Source: Gammaproteobacteria bacterium
Lineage (GTDB): Bacteria; Pseudomonadota; Gammaproteobacteria; J113
Direction of reading: 5' to 3'
NCBI GenBank assembly: GCA_003694425.1
Contig: RFJX01000098.1
Span: 1-10,889 of the forward strand
DNA: 10,889 bases
The number at the start of each line of letters is the position of its first letter. The first letter of the stretch is position 1. This document shows, in pieces, positions 1 through 7,164 of this stretch. The position numbers and the translations under genes were made by a program. The notes under the pieces are model-generated. The model was not told the DNA's origin and searched no databases. It worked only from the letters and a program-made list of their open reading frames with translations.

Positions 1-540
1 GAGCAGGGAGCCGAAGTGCTGCCCCAGCGACTCCTCCACCTCGTAGTGCCGCTGACAGATGGCAGGGCCCAGCCATGCCAGCAGGCGCCCGGGCGGCGCC
101 CGGAAGGCCCGGACGGCGGCCGGAACGATGCCGCTGGCCAGTCCCCTCCAGCCGGCGTGTACCGCCGCCACCTCCCTCCCCGCCTCGTCGCACAGCAGCA
201 GGGGCAGGCAGTCGGCGGTGAGGACCACGCAGACGGTACCGGGCCGATCCGCCAGGCAACCGTCCGCCTCGACCCCCGGCCGGTAGTCCCCGGCCCGGAT
301 GATCTGCCGGCCGTGGACCTGGCGGAGCCACAGCGGCTCCGCGGGCAGTCCGGCCGCCTTCCGCAGGAGCCTGCGGTTGCGGCGCACGGCCCCGGGGGCA
401 TCGCCGCAGCCCTCTCCGAGACTGAAACCGGCGAGGGGCCCGCGGCCGGTGCCACCGCGCCGGGTGGTGAGCAGCGCCCGGACACCCGGAGGCAGCGGCC
501 AGTCGGGGATCAGCAGCTCAGGCGGAGGGTTCCCGCTCAC
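1..540 (-). CDS. pgeF: Peptidoglycan editing factor PgeF (YfiH/YlmD, laccase-domain family), 3' end cut by the window edge
   Basis: The minus strand reads without interruption for 180 codons from a GTG at 540 and runs off the left edge; the family is about 245 residues, so roughly the last quarter is missing. Conserved family motifs are visible: QVHG (His76), the EADG box (91-94), LTADCLPLLL (Cys111) and VHAGWRGL (His128). His76, Cys111 and His128 match the metal-binding/catalytic triad of this family. Members act on purine nucleosides (adenosine deaminase and phosphorylase activity reported), and E. coli YfiH prevents mis-incorporation of L-Ser into peptidoglycan. The GTG start lies inside the end of rluD (23-bp overlap, stop of rluD at 518-520), which suggests translational coupling. 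The rluD-pgeF order is common in Gammaproteobacteria. I chose GTG because it gives a normal short N-terminus before the conserved LLTTRRGG segment. Confidence 0.93.
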   Translation of the reverse strand, partial: MSGNPPPELLIPDWPLPPGVRALLTTRRGGTGRGPLAGFSLGEGCGDAPGAVRRNRRLLRKAAGLPAEPLWLRQVHGRQIIRAGDYRPGVEADGCLADRPGTVCVVLTADCLPLLLCDEAGREVAAVHAGWRGLASGIVPAAVRAFRAPPGRLLAWLGPAICQRHYEVEESLGQHFGSLL

Positions 541-1491
541 GGTCGCGCTCGAGCAGCCGGATCAGTCGGGCCAGGTCCTCCGGCAGGCGGGATTCCCAGC
601 GCATCGTCTCGCCGCTCGCCGGGTGCGCCAGCTCCAGGGCGCAGGCGTGGAGGGCCTGGCGGGGAAAGCCCTGCAGCAGGGCCGCCAGTTCCGGATCGGG
701 CCGGGGAGGGAGCAGGGGGCGGGCGCCGTAGACCGGGTCCCCGACCAGCGGATGGCGCAGATGGGCCATGTGGACCCGGATCTGGTGGGTGCGGCCGGTC
801 TCTCCAGCATCAGCCGCAGCAGGGTGTGGCGGCGGTAGCGATCGGCCACCCGGTAGTGGGTGACCGCCCTGCGACCCCGTTCGACGACCGCCATCTTCGT
901 CCGCTGTACCGGATGCCTCCCCACCGGGGCATCGACCGTGCCGCCCGCCACCAGGAGGCCGTTGACCACGGCGCGGTACTCCCGGTGCATGGTACGGGCC
1001 TGGAGCTGGCGCACCAGCGCGGTGTGTGCCTCCAGGCTCCTCGCCACCACCAGCAGGCCGCTGGTCTCCTTGTCCAGGCGATGGACGATGCCGCAGCGTG
1101 GCAGGGTCCCGAGTTCCGGGGCGTGGTGGAGCAGGGCATTGAGCAGGGTGCCGGAGGGATTGCCTGCGCCGGGATGGACCACCAGGCCGGCGGGCTTGTC
1201 GACGATGATCAGCTGCTCGTCCTCGTAGAGGATGGCAAGGTCGATCGCCTCCGGCCCGTGTTCCGACTCCGGCATCTCCGTCGCCTGCAGCTCGATCGCT
1301 TCTCCCCCGGCCAGACGGTCGCGGGGCCGCATCGGTGCGTCGTTCACCCTCACCTGTCCGGCCAGGATCCATTCCTTGAGCCGGCTGCGGGAGTATTGCG
1401 GGAACAGGGCCGCCAGGGCCTGGTCCAATCGCCTGCCCGCCAGTTCCGGCGGGACGGTGGCCTGGAGGGTATGTTCCGTTAACTCGTGCAT
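518..1491 (-). pseudogene. rluD: 23S rRNA pseudouridine synthase RluD, frameshifted after residue 230
   Basis: The intact protein would convert U1911, U1915 and U1917 in helix 69 of 23S rRNA to pseudouridine. From the ATG at 1491, residues 20-68 form an S4 RNA-binding domain (RRLDQALAALFPQYSRSRLK), and the catalytic HRLDKETSGLLV box holds Asp140. Residue 230 ends at 802. From there the family sequence TGRTHQIRVHMAHLRHP continues in another frame, from 799 to the stop at 518. The two parts add up to 323 residues, the normal length of the family (about 326 in E. coli). The break is an extra CT in a TCTCTC run at 799-804 (TCTC would keep the frame). Unshifted reading ends at 562 with about 79 unrelated residues. 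The codons around the break are not a recognised slippery heptamer, so I read it as a real mutation or a base-calling error. No clear ribosome site precedes the ATG. Confidence 0.9.
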
Positions 1492-1531
1492 CGACCGATT
1501 ATCGCAGCTTGGCGGGTGGAACGCGCGCAGG

Positions 1532-1560
1532 TTGACGGCCTCCATGTCACGGGCTCTAAT
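1532..1560 (+). promoter_or_regulatory. Sigma-70 promoter for the small acidic protein gene and bamD
   Basis: A -35 box TTGACG (1532-1537) and a -10 box TCTAAT (1555-1560) are separated by exactly 17 bp; each matches the consensus at 5 of 6 positions. Transcription would begin near 1567, leaving a leader of about 107 nt before the ATG at 1674. The promoter lies within 70 bp of the divergent rluD start. This is a consensus match, not a mapped start. Confidence 0.6.
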
Positions 1561-1673
1561 GTTACCGGCCTGACCGTCGGGTCGGGAAAGCCGCTGCGGC
1601 GTTTGTCTGACATCTGGCGGGATGGAACGGTTCGCCGGTCCACCAGCCACCAACAGCCCGAGGGGGAGCGGAG

Positions 1674-1862
1674 ATGATCCACATCGACCTGAGTGAAGAA
1701 GAGCGCGACCTGCTTGCCGAGGTACTGGAATCCTATCTCTCGGACCTCAGGTACGAGATCGCCGACACCGACACTTCGACCTTCCGTGACCAGCTCAAGC
1801 TCCGGCAGGCGGCCCTGGAGAAGGTCCTCTCGGCCATCAGGGGGGCGGCCGGCGACACCTGA
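1674..1862 (+). CDS. Small acidic helical protein of unknown function (62 aa)
   Basis: The ATG at 1674 has a strong ribosome site, a GGGGGAGCGGAG-like purine stretch ending right before the start. The 62-residue product begins MIHIDLSEEERDLLAEVLES and is dominated by charged helical sequence: residues 6-30 and 38-58 look like two amphipathic helices, probably a helical hairpin. It has no signal peptide, membrane segment, Cys or recognisable catalytic motif. It resembles a widely distributed family of short uncharacterised proteobacterial proteins with an LSDLR.EIADTD core (residues 23-34), recalled from memory and not searched. It lies 57 bp upstream of bamD, behind a good promoter, so the two are probably co-transcribed. 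No function can be assigned. Confidence 0.8.
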   Translation: MIHIDLSEEERDLLAEVLESYLSDLRYEIADTDTSTFRDQLKLRQAALEKVLSAIRGAAGDT

Positions 1863-1919
1863 GGCCCTGCCGGAAGTGGCGTCCCGCCTTCCTTACCCTT
1901 GCCTTTCCACGAATCACAC

Positions 1920-2711
1920 ATGCCCTTCATGCCGTCACGAATCATTCCGTTGCTGCTGGCCCTGACCCTGCTGGGCGGCTGTTCCTACTTCCAGGACAAG
2001 GAGGAGGAGGACCCGACCGAGAGCTGGAGCGCCGAGCGGCTCTACAACGAGGCCAAGAGCTCCCTGGACGCCGGCTACTACGACGAGGCCGCGAAGTACT
2101 ACGAGAAGCTGCAGATCCGTTATCCCTTCGGGGTCTATGCCCAGCAGTCCCAGCTCGATCTGGCCTATGCCTACTACAAGTCCGGCGACATGGCGGCGGC
2201 GGTGGCGGCCTGCGACCGCTTCATCAAGATGCACCCGCGCCATCCCGCCGTCGATTACGCCTACTACCTCAAGGGACTGGCCCACTTCATGGAGGGCAAG
2301 GGACTGACCCAGAAGTACCTTCCCACCGATGTCAGCCAGCGTGACATGGGTTCCGCCTACCTGGCCTTCCAGGACTTCTCCGACCTGACCCGCAAGTTCC
2401 CGGACAGCAAGTATGTAGAGGACGCCCAGAAGCGGATGGTCTATCTGCGCAACCTGCTCGCCGAGCACGAGGTGGAGGTGGGCGAGTTCTACCTCCGGCG
2501 CAAGGCCTATGTGGCGGCACTCAACCGCGGCCGCTACGTGGTGGAGAAATTCCCGCGCGCCCCCGCCACCCCAGACGCCCTGGCCCTGATGGCCAAGGCC
2601 TACAAGATCCTCGGGATGGACGACCTGTACGCCGACACCGTCCGGGTGCTCAGGCTCAACTACCCGGACAGCCGGGCCCTGGCCGAACTGGAGTCGATCC
2701 GGGTCAAGTAG
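1920..2711 (+). CDS. bamD: Outer membrane protein assembly lipoprotein BamD
   Basis: BamD is the essential lipoprotein of the BAM complex, which folds beta-barrel proteins into the outer membrane; it contacts BamA, BamC and BamE from the periplasmic side. The protein is 263 residues from the ATG at 1920. It has a short lipoprotein signal with a hydrophobic run (IIPLLLALTLLGG) and a lipobox LGGC, so Cys21 would be the acylated first residue. The rest consists of TPR-like helical repeats: AERLYNEAKSSLDAGYYDEA, then YEKLQIRYPFGVYAQQSQ, DRFIKMHPRHPAVDYAYY and a C-terminal pair near residues 185-245. An in-frame ATG at 1929 (Cys18) is equally possible; a TTG at 1899 would lengthen the signal without a ribosome site. 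The pairing with divergent rluD is conserved in Gammaproteobacteria. Its stop overlaps the convergent nadE stop region by 8 bp. Confidence 0.97.
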   Translation: MPFMPSRIIPLLLALTLLGGCSYFQDKEEEDPTESWSAERLYNEAKSSLDAGYYDEAAKYYEKLQIRYPFGVYAQQSQLDLAYAYYKSGDMAAAVAACDRFIKMHPRHPAVDYAYYLKGLAHFMEGKGLTQKYLPTDVSQRDMGSAYLAFQDFSDLTRKFPDSKYVEDAQKRMVYLRNLLAEHEVEVGEFYLRRKAYVAALNRGRYVVEKFPRAPATPDALALMAKAYKILGMDDLYADTVRVLRLNYPDSRALAELESIRVK

Positions 2712-4356
2712 ACCCGTTGCCCGCGAGCCCCCGGACGGGGTCGAAGCCGTTGGTGATGGGATAGCGCCGGTCGCGCCCGAAGGCCCGCTCCGTGATCCGG
2801 ACCCCGGGCGCCGCCTGGCGGCGCTTGTATTCGCTCCGGTCCACCATCCGCACCACCCTGGCCACCGTCCGGGCGTCGAATCCGGCCGCCACGATGGCCT
2901 CCGGCGGGGCGTCCTCCTCGATGTAGAGCCGCAGGATGGGGTCCAGGACCTCATAGGGGGGTAGGGTGTCCTGGTCCTTCTGATCGGGCCGCAGCTCGGC
3001 CGAAGGGGGACGGGTCAGGACCCGTTCCGGGATCACCGGATCGCCCCCGTTGCGCCAGCGGGCCAGACGGTAGACCCAGAGCTTGCTCACGTCCTTGAGC
3101 GGGGCAAAGCCGCCGGCCATGTCGCCGTACAGGGTCGAATAGCCCACCGACATCTCGCTCTTGTTGCCGGTGGAGAGCAGCAGGCTGCCGAACTTGTTGG
3201 AGAAGGCCATCAACAGGGTCCCGCGGACACGGGCCTGGATGTTCTCCTCGGTGGCATCGGGCGGGAGCGCGTCGAAGGGGGTTGCCAGGGCCTCGAGGAA
3301 GGCGGTGTACATCGGTTCGATGGGGATGAGCTGATGGGCCACCCCCAGGGTCCGGCACTGGGCCAGGGCGTCGTCGATGCTCATCTGCGCGGTGTGGCGG
3401 GAGGGCATGAGCACCGCCGTGGCCCGTTCCGGTCCGAGCGCATCCACCGCGATGGTCAGGGTCAGGGCCGAGTCGATGCCACCCGACAGACCCAGCACGA
3501 CGTCGCTGAATCCGTTCTTGCCGGCGTAGTCGCGTACGCCCAGGCACAGGGCCTGCCAGACCTCCTCCTCGGGGTCCAGAGGCTCCTGGTCCGGGGGACC
3601 GAGGAAGCGGCCGCCGGTGAGTTCGTACCCGACCCGGATCAGGCTCTCCCGGAATTGCGGGGCGGGCCGCAGCAAGCCCCCGTCACGCCCGACCACGATG
3701 CTGGCGCCGTCGAACACCAGCTCGTCCTGGCCCCCGACCTGGTTCAGATAGGCGATGGCCACGCCACAGCGCCTCCAGTGACGAAGCAACAGCTCTTCGC
3801 GCTCCCGGGACTTGCCCATGTGGTAGGGAGAGGCATTGATGTTCAGCACCAGGGTGGCGCCTGCGGCCGCCGCCTCGTCGATGACGTCGTTCTGCCAGAT
3901 GTCCTCGCAGATGCTCAGGGCCACCCGCTGGCCGGCGATGCGGGTGACGCAAGGGGTCTGACCAGGGTGGAAGTAGCGTTTCTCGTCGAAGACCCGGTAG
4001 TTGGGCAGATGCCGCTTGTGATAGGTGATCGTGACGTCACCCTCCACCATGAGGGAACAGGCGTTGTAGAGCAGGCCCTCCTGACGGTGGGGATGGCCGA
4101 TCAGCACGGCGATGCCGTGCGCCGCCTGCCTCACCTGCGTCAGGGCGGATTCGCAGGCGCGGATGAAGTCGTTGCGAAGCAGCAGGTCCTCGGGGGGATA
4201 ACCGCAGATGGCCAGTTCCGGGAACATCACCAGGTCACAGCCCAGCTCGTCCCGGCTGCGCCGGATCAGTTCGATGATGCGCCGGGTGTTGCCCGGGATG
4301 TCACCCACCTTCGGGTTGAACTGGGCCAGCGCAATGCCAAGGGTCGAATCGCTCAC
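2704..4356 (-). CDS. nadE: Glutamine-dependent NAD+ synthetase
   Basis: This 550-residue two-domain enzyme performs the last step of NAD biosynthesis: it amidates deamido-NAD+ using ATP, with ammonia drawn from glutamine. The N-terminal nitrilase-type glutaminase domain (about 5-245) shows the Glu-Lys-Cys triad: Glu47 in FPELAICGYPPEDLL, Lys114 in YHKRHLPNY and Cys150 in LSICEDIW. The C-terminal synthetase domain carries the ATP pyrophosphatase loop LGLSGGIDSAL (residues 288-298), STGNKSE (395-401) and the terminal RRYPITNGFDP. The start is a GTG. An in-frame stop at 4372-4374 lies only five codons upstream and no other Met occurs before residue 44, so this start is well supported, although no Shine-Dalgarno sequence is seen. 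The gene is convergent with bamD (8-bp overlap) and follows sucCD in the same direction after a 327-bp gap. Confidence 0.97.
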   Translation of the reverse strand: MSDSTLGIALAQFNPKVGDIPGNTRRIIELIRRSRDELGCDLVMFPELAICGYPPEDLLLRNDFIRACESALTQVRQAAHGIAVLIGHPHRQEGLLYNACSLMVEGDVTITYHKRHLPNYRVFDEKRYFHPGQTPCVTRIAGQRVALSICEDIWQNDVIDEAAAAGATLVLNINASPYHMGKSREREELLLRHWRRCGVAIAYLNQVGGQDELVFDGASIVVGRDGGLLRPAPQFRESLIRVGYELTGGRFLGPPDQEPLDPEEEVWQALCLGVRDYAGKNGFSDVVLGLSGGIDSALTLTIAVDALGPERATAVLMPSRHTAQMSIDDALAQCRTLGVAHQLIPIEPMYTAFLEALATPFDALPPDATEENIQARVRGTLLMAFSNKFGSLLLSTGNKSEMSVGYSTLYGDMAGGFAPLKDVSKLWVYRLARWRNGGDPVIPERVLTRPPSAELRPDQKDQDTLPPYEVLDPILRLYIEEDAPPEAIVAAGFDARTVARVVRMVDRSEYKRRQAAPGVRITERAFGRDRRYPITNGFDPVRGLAGNGST

Positions 4357-4379
4357 CCGGCGATCATACCGTCAGCCGG

Positions 4380-4403
4380 AAGAACAGGGCTATTACTGTT
4401 CTT
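4380..4403. promoter_or_regulatory. Perfect palindrome upstream of nadE, candidate operator
   Basis: AAGAACAG (4380-4387) and CTGTTCTT (4396-4403) are perfect inverted 8-bp arms around an 8-bp spacer, centred 36 bp upstream of the nadE start. Read toward nadE, the spacer contains TAATAG, a -10-like hexamer, but I find no convincing -35. The symmetry and place suit a dimeric repressor site or a leader hairpin. It is not a LexA box, since the half sites are in the opposite orientation. The regulator is unknown. Confidence 0.35.
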
Positions 4404-4414
4404 GTGATTTTCTG

Positions 4415-4441
4415 CACCACGGAGCCACGGAGGTCACGGAG
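4415..4441 (+). repeat. Left inverted-repeat arm built of CACGGAG units
   Basis: The 27-bp arm starts CACCACGGAGCCACGGAGG and contains three CACGGAG units spaced 8 and 9 bp apart. Its reverse complement matches 25 of 27 bases of the arm at 4650-4676; a further G-C pair (4414 with 4677) extends the match. Repeats of this CACGGAG/CTCCGTG type are dispersed in intergenic regions of many environmental bacteria; how they move is not settled. Confidence 0.8.
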
Positions 4442-4649
4442 TCATGAATGTATTGCTGCCCGTCACACCTTTCCGGAGGGCGAAGTTACTCATGGTTGCA
4501 CGTCTGTCACCAAGGGCGAAGCGGCAATTCTCCTGGAAAAAGCGGCTTCCGATGGGTTCATGAATCCGGTCGTCTGGATGACCGGTTTTGGCGGCACATC
4601 CCAGTGCCGGAGGAGGGTTGAATCAATCCGACAGGCTCCTGGGAGAAAT
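4442..4649. other. Interior of the inverted-repeat element: no gene, several short stem-loops
   Basis: This 208-bp stretch between the two arms holds no coding sequence I can support: open frames crossing it share no family signature and read through the repeats. Two short perfect hairpins are visible: CCGGTC (4566-4571) with GACCGG (4580-4585), followed by TTTT on the plus strand, and CGGCAC (4592-4597) with GTGCCG (4604-4609). The word AGGGCGAAG occurs twice and TCATGAAT twice, suggesting an old internal duplication. It could be a non-autonomous mobile element or a structured RNA segment between sucD and nadE. Confidence 0.45.
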
Positions 4650-4676
4650 CTCCGTGATCTCCGTGCCTCCGTGGTG
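4650..4676 (-). repeat. Right inverted-repeat arm built of CTCCGTG units
   Basis: This is the mirror of the arm at 4415-4441: 27 bp beginning CTCCGTGATCTCCGTGCC, with mismatches only at 4658 and 4666. It lies 7 bp beyond the sucD stop. Transcripts from sucCD would carry both arms and could fold them into a long stem enclosing 208 nt, which might act as a processing or stabilising structure between sucD and nadE. Confidence 0.8.
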
Positions 4677-4683
4677 CGATTCG

Positions 4684-5556
4684 TCAGCCCAGCGCCTCGG
4701 CCATGGCCTTGCCCAGGTGGGCGGGAGAGCGGACGGTGGTGACGCCGGCCGCCTCGAGGGCCGCGTACTTGTCCTCGGCGGTGCCCTTGCCGCCGGCGAT
4801 GATGGCGCCGGCGTGGCCCATGCGCTTGCCGGGCGGAGCGGTGACCCCGGCGATGTAGGCGACCACCGGCTTGGTGACGAAGTCCCTGATGTATTCGGCA
4901 GCCTCCTCCTCGGCACTGCCGCCGATCTCGCCGACCAGGATGATGCCCCGGGTGTCCGGGTCCCCCTCGAACAGTTTCAGGCAGTCGATGAAGCTGGTGC
5001 CATTGATGGGGTCCCCGCCGATGCCGACACAGGTGCTCTGGCCGAGTCCCAGACGGGTGGTCTGGTGGACCGCCTCGTAGGTGAGGGTGCCGGAGCGGGA
5101 GACGATGCCGACGCAGCCGCTCTGGTGGATGTTGCCCGGCATGATGCCAATCTTGCACTGTCCCGGCGTGATGACCCCGGGGCAGTTGGGACCGATGAGC
5201 CGGATGCCCGGCTTGCGATCCAGGACGGTGCGGATCCTGAGCATGTCCAGTACCGGGATCCCCTCGGTGATGCAGACGATCACCCGGATGCCGGCGTCGG
5301 CCGCCTCGGCTATCGATTCGGCGGCGAAGGGCGGCGGCACGAAGATGACGCTGGCATCGGCCCCGGTCGCCTCGACCCCCTCGTGCACCGTGTCGAAGAC
5401 CGGCAGGTCCAGATGGGTCTGGCCACCCCGGCCGGGGGTGATCCCGCCCACGATCCGGGTCCCGTATTCGATCGCCTGCCGGGCGTGGAAGGTCCCCTGC
5501 CGTCCGGTGAATCCCTGTACCAGCACCCTGGTTCCGCTGTCGACGAGGATGCTCAT
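4684..5556 (-). CDS. sucD: Succinyl-CoA synthetase, alpha subunit
   Basis: SucD is the CoA-binding, phospho-histidine-carrying subunit of the TCA-cycle enzyme that interconverts succinyl-CoA and succinate while making a nucleoside triphosphate. The 290-residue product is of normal length. The N-terminal CoA-binding Rossmann fold starts at [19 protein letters not shown] (11-29). IGPNCPGVI (121-129), SRSGTLTYE (153-161) and [11 protein letters not shown] (179-189) are family hallmarks. [17 protein letters not shown] (244-260) holds the active-site His248, equivalent to His246 of E. coli. The ATG at 5556 has a GGGGAGAG ribosome site and overlaps the sucC stop in an ATGA tetranucleotide, so the two subunits are translationally coupled. 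The stop is followed almost at once by the right CTCCGTG repeat arm; no clear rho-independent terminator is seen. Confidence 0.98.
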   Translation of the reverse strand: MSILVDSGTRVLVQGFTGRQGTFHARQAIEYGTRIVGGITPGRGGQTHLDLPVFDTVHEGVEATGADASVIFVPPPFAAESIAEAADAGIRVIVCITEGIPVLDMLRIRTVLDRKPGIRLIGPNCPGVITPGQCKIGIMPGNIHQSGCVGIVSRSGTLTYEAVHQTTRLGLGQSTCVGIGGDPINGTSFIDCLKLFEGDPDTRGIILVGEIGGSAEEEAAEYIRDFVTKPVVAYIAGVTAPPGKRMGHAGAIIAGGKGTAEDKYAALEAAGVTTVRSPAHLGKAMAEALG

Positions 5557-6725
5557 GGCTGCTCTCCCCTGGCGGCAGCGACCACCTTGACCGCGGCGTC
5601 GTTGAGGTCCTCCGCCGCGATGATGTCCAGCCCGCTCTGTTCGATGATCTTCAGTCCCTGTTCCACGTTGGTACCCTCCAGCCGGACCACCACCGGTACC
5701 GGTACGCCCACCTCCCGGATGGCGCTCACCACCCCGTCGGCGATGAGGTCGCAGCGGACGATGCCGCCGAAGATGTTGACCAGGATCGCCTTCAGCTCCG
5801 GGGTGTCGACGATGATCTTGAACGCCTCCGCCACCCGATCTGCGGTGGCGCCACCACCGACGTCGAGGAAATTGGCGGGCCGCCCCCCGTGCAGCTTGAT
5901 GATGTCCATGGTCGCCATCGCCAGGCCGGCCCCGTTGACCATGCAGCCGATGTCGCCGTCGAGCGCCACGTAGTTGAGGTCGAAGCGCTTGGCGACGGCC
6001 TCCCTGGGGTCCTCCTGGGTCGGGTCGTGCCACTCGGCCAGGTCGTCCTGGCGATAGAGGGCGTTGTCGTCGATGTTGATCTTGGCATCCAGGGCCTGGA
6101 GATGCCCTTCTCCGTTGACCACCAGCGGGTTGATCTCGACCAGGCTGAGGTCCCGCTCCATGAACAGGCGGTAGAGCGCCCGGAGGATGCGGGTGAGTTC
6201 CCCGTCCAGCCCGTCCCGGAGCTCGAGCGCCTTGGCCAGGCGACGGCACTGGTAGCCCTGCAGGCCGAGCAGGGGGTCGATGGTGACCGTATGGATCCTT
6301 TCGGGGTTGCTGGCGGCGACCTCCTCGATGTCCATGCCTCCTTCGGTCGAGGCCATGATGGCGACCCGGCGGCTGGCCCGGTCCACCGTGAGCGCCAGAT
6401 AGAGCTCCCTTTCGATCTCGGTGGTGGCCTCGATCAGCACGGTGTTGACCGGTTTCCCTTCAGGCCCGGACTGGCGGGTGACCAGCCGCCTGCCGAGCAT
6501 GTCGCGGACGATGGCCTCGAGTTCCTCCAGGTCTCTGGCGATACGCACGCCCCCGGCCTTGCCGCGGCCGCCGGCGTGGACCTGGGCCTTTACCACCCAG
6601 CCGTGTCCCTTGACCGAGGAGGCGTTGGCCAGGGCCTCGCTGATGGAGTGGGCCGGCCGCCCGGGGGGTACCGGGATGCCGAACTCGGCGAAGAGTTTCT
6701 TGGCCTGGTATTCATGCAGATTCAT
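5553..6725 (-). CDS. sucC: Succinyl-CoA synthetase, beta subunit (ADP-forming type)
   Basis: SucC provides the nucleotide- and succinate-binding half of succinyl-CoA synthetase. The product is 390 residues (E. coli 388). It begins [20 protein letters not shown], the typical start of the ATP-grasp domain, followed by [18 protein letters not shown] (43-60) with nucleotide-binding residues. The magnesium-site region [11 protein letters not shown] and the succinate-binding [12 protein letters not shown] and [12 protein letters not shown] segments follow. ATG 6725 was chosen by homology, although the frame stays open upstream; an AGGGTGAG-like ribosome site lies about 8 nt before it. sucCD stands alone here, without the sucAB genes that accompany it in many enterics. 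It is divergent from the PP0621-pilSR block across a 205-bp gap. Confidence 0.98.
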   Translation of the reverse strand: MNLHEYQAKKLFAEFGIPVPPGRPAHSISEALANASSVKGHGWVVKAQVHAGGRGKAGGVRIARDLEELEAIVRDMLGRRLVTRQSGPEGKPVNTVLIEATTEIERELYLALTVDRASRRVAIMASTEGGMDIEEVAASNPERIHTVTIDPLLGLQGYQCRRLAKALELRDGLDGELTRILRALYRLFMERDLSLVEINPLVVNGEGHLQALDAKINIDDNALYRQDDLAEWHDPTQEDPREAVAKRFDLNYVALDGDIGCMVNGAGLAMATMDIIKLHGGRPANFLDVGGGATADRVAEAFKIIVDTPELKAILVNIFGGIVRCDLIADGVVSAIREVGVPVPVVVRLEGTNVEQGLKIIEQSGLDIIAAEDLNDAAVKVVAAARGEQP

Positions 6726-6782
6726 CGCGTGCTCACCCTGGCTGCTGTGCAGTTCCGGTGCCGGGGCACAATCTCCCGGCTT

Positions 6783-6788
6783 GTTATA
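6783..6788 (-). promoter_or_regulatory. Possible -10 element for sucCD
   Basis: Read on the minus strand, GGATATAACAAG contains TATAAC, five of six bases of the sigma-70 -10 consensus, in the most AT-rich spot of the sucC/PP0621 divergent gap. It would start transcription about 50 nt before the sucC ATG. No recognisable -35 box stands 16-18 bp upstream, so the call is weak. The rest of the 205-bp gap shows a small CGCC-AAA-GGCG hairpin near 6834-6844 and nothing else I can name. Confidence 0.3.
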
Positions 6789-6930
6789 TCCTAACCTCTG
6801 ATGGCGGGAGGTTCCGGTCCGGGCCCCGCAATCGCCAAAGGCGAGGCCCGAGTGCGTTATCGGCCCGCGCAGACGCTTCTTTAACCCGGGCCCGCAAGCA
6901 TACCGCATCACCCTGGCCGGAAGGAGAGCA

Positions 6931-7164
6931 ATGGCACTGATCCGCATCCTCGTCATCTTCATCGTTCTCTGGCTGGTCGTGCGGCTGGTGCGACGGCACC
7001 TGCTGCCGCCTGGCCGGGGCGGTGTGCCGCGCAAGGCAGGGAAGATGCTCCGCTGCGAGCACTGCGGCACCTTCGTACCGGCCGAGGAGGCGGTCAGCGA
7101 GGATGGACACGTCTACTGTTCGCAGGAGCATCGGCGGCTCGCCGGGGAGGGGGATGGTGACTGA
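6931..7164 (+). CDS. PP0621-family membrane-anchored Cys/His-cluster protein
   Basis: This 77-residue protein has one N-terminal transmembrane helix ([17 protein letters not shown], residues 4-20), a basic linker, and a small cysteine/histidine cluster: Cys42 and Cys45 in [11 protein letters not shown], then His60, Cys63 and His67 in [12 protein letters not shown]. It looks like a treble-clef or zinc-ribbon-like metal site on the cytoplasmic side. Proteins of this type (PP0621 family) are uncharacterised but recur directly upstream of pilS in Gammaproteobacteria, which suggests a link to pilus regulation; that link is an inference. The ATG at 6931 has a strong ribosome site (GGAAGGAGAG). The end overlaps the start of pilS by 11 bp, so the two are co-transcribed and likely translationally coupled. 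Confidence 0.88.
   Translation: MALIRILVIFIVLWLVVRLVRRHLLPPGRGGVPRKAGKMLRCEHCGTFVPAEEAVSEDGHVYCSQEHRRLAGEGDGD

Noticed and set aside
799..804. Programmed frameshift in rluD
   Set aside because: No X-XXY-YYZ slippery heptamer is at the junction, and the family is not known to use recoding.
16..1482. Long plus-strand open frame opposite pgeF and rluD (488 codons)
   Set aside because: It is a GC-driven shadow: low-complexity Pro/Gly/Ala/Arg-rich product, no family signature, and it lies fully antisense to two recognisable genes.
1872..1900. Terminator or attenuator between the 62-aa gene and bamD
   Set aside because: The GGCG-TCC-CGCC hairpin is short with an irregular lower stem and is followed by a mixed pyrimidine stretch, not a T-run.
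1899..1919. TTG start for bamD with 7 extra residues
   Set aside because: No ribosome site, and the extra residues would separate the charged start from the lipoprotein signal; ATG 1920 or 1929 fits better.
4380..4403. LexA (SOS) box
   Set aside because: LexA sites read CTGT-N8-ACAG; here the half sites are ACAG-N8-CTGT, the opposite orientation.
3334..4407. Plus-strand open frame opposite nadE
   Set aside because: Shadow of nadE; no ribosome site and no domain signature.
4415..4441. CRISPR-like short repeats
   Set aside because: The CACGGAG units are 7 bp with 1-2 bp spacers and there are only three of them; no repeat-spacer pattern or cas gene is present.
4588..5973. Plus-strand open frame opposite sucD/sucC
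   Set aside because: Shadow; it reads through a repeat arm and through the boundary of two well-supported genes.
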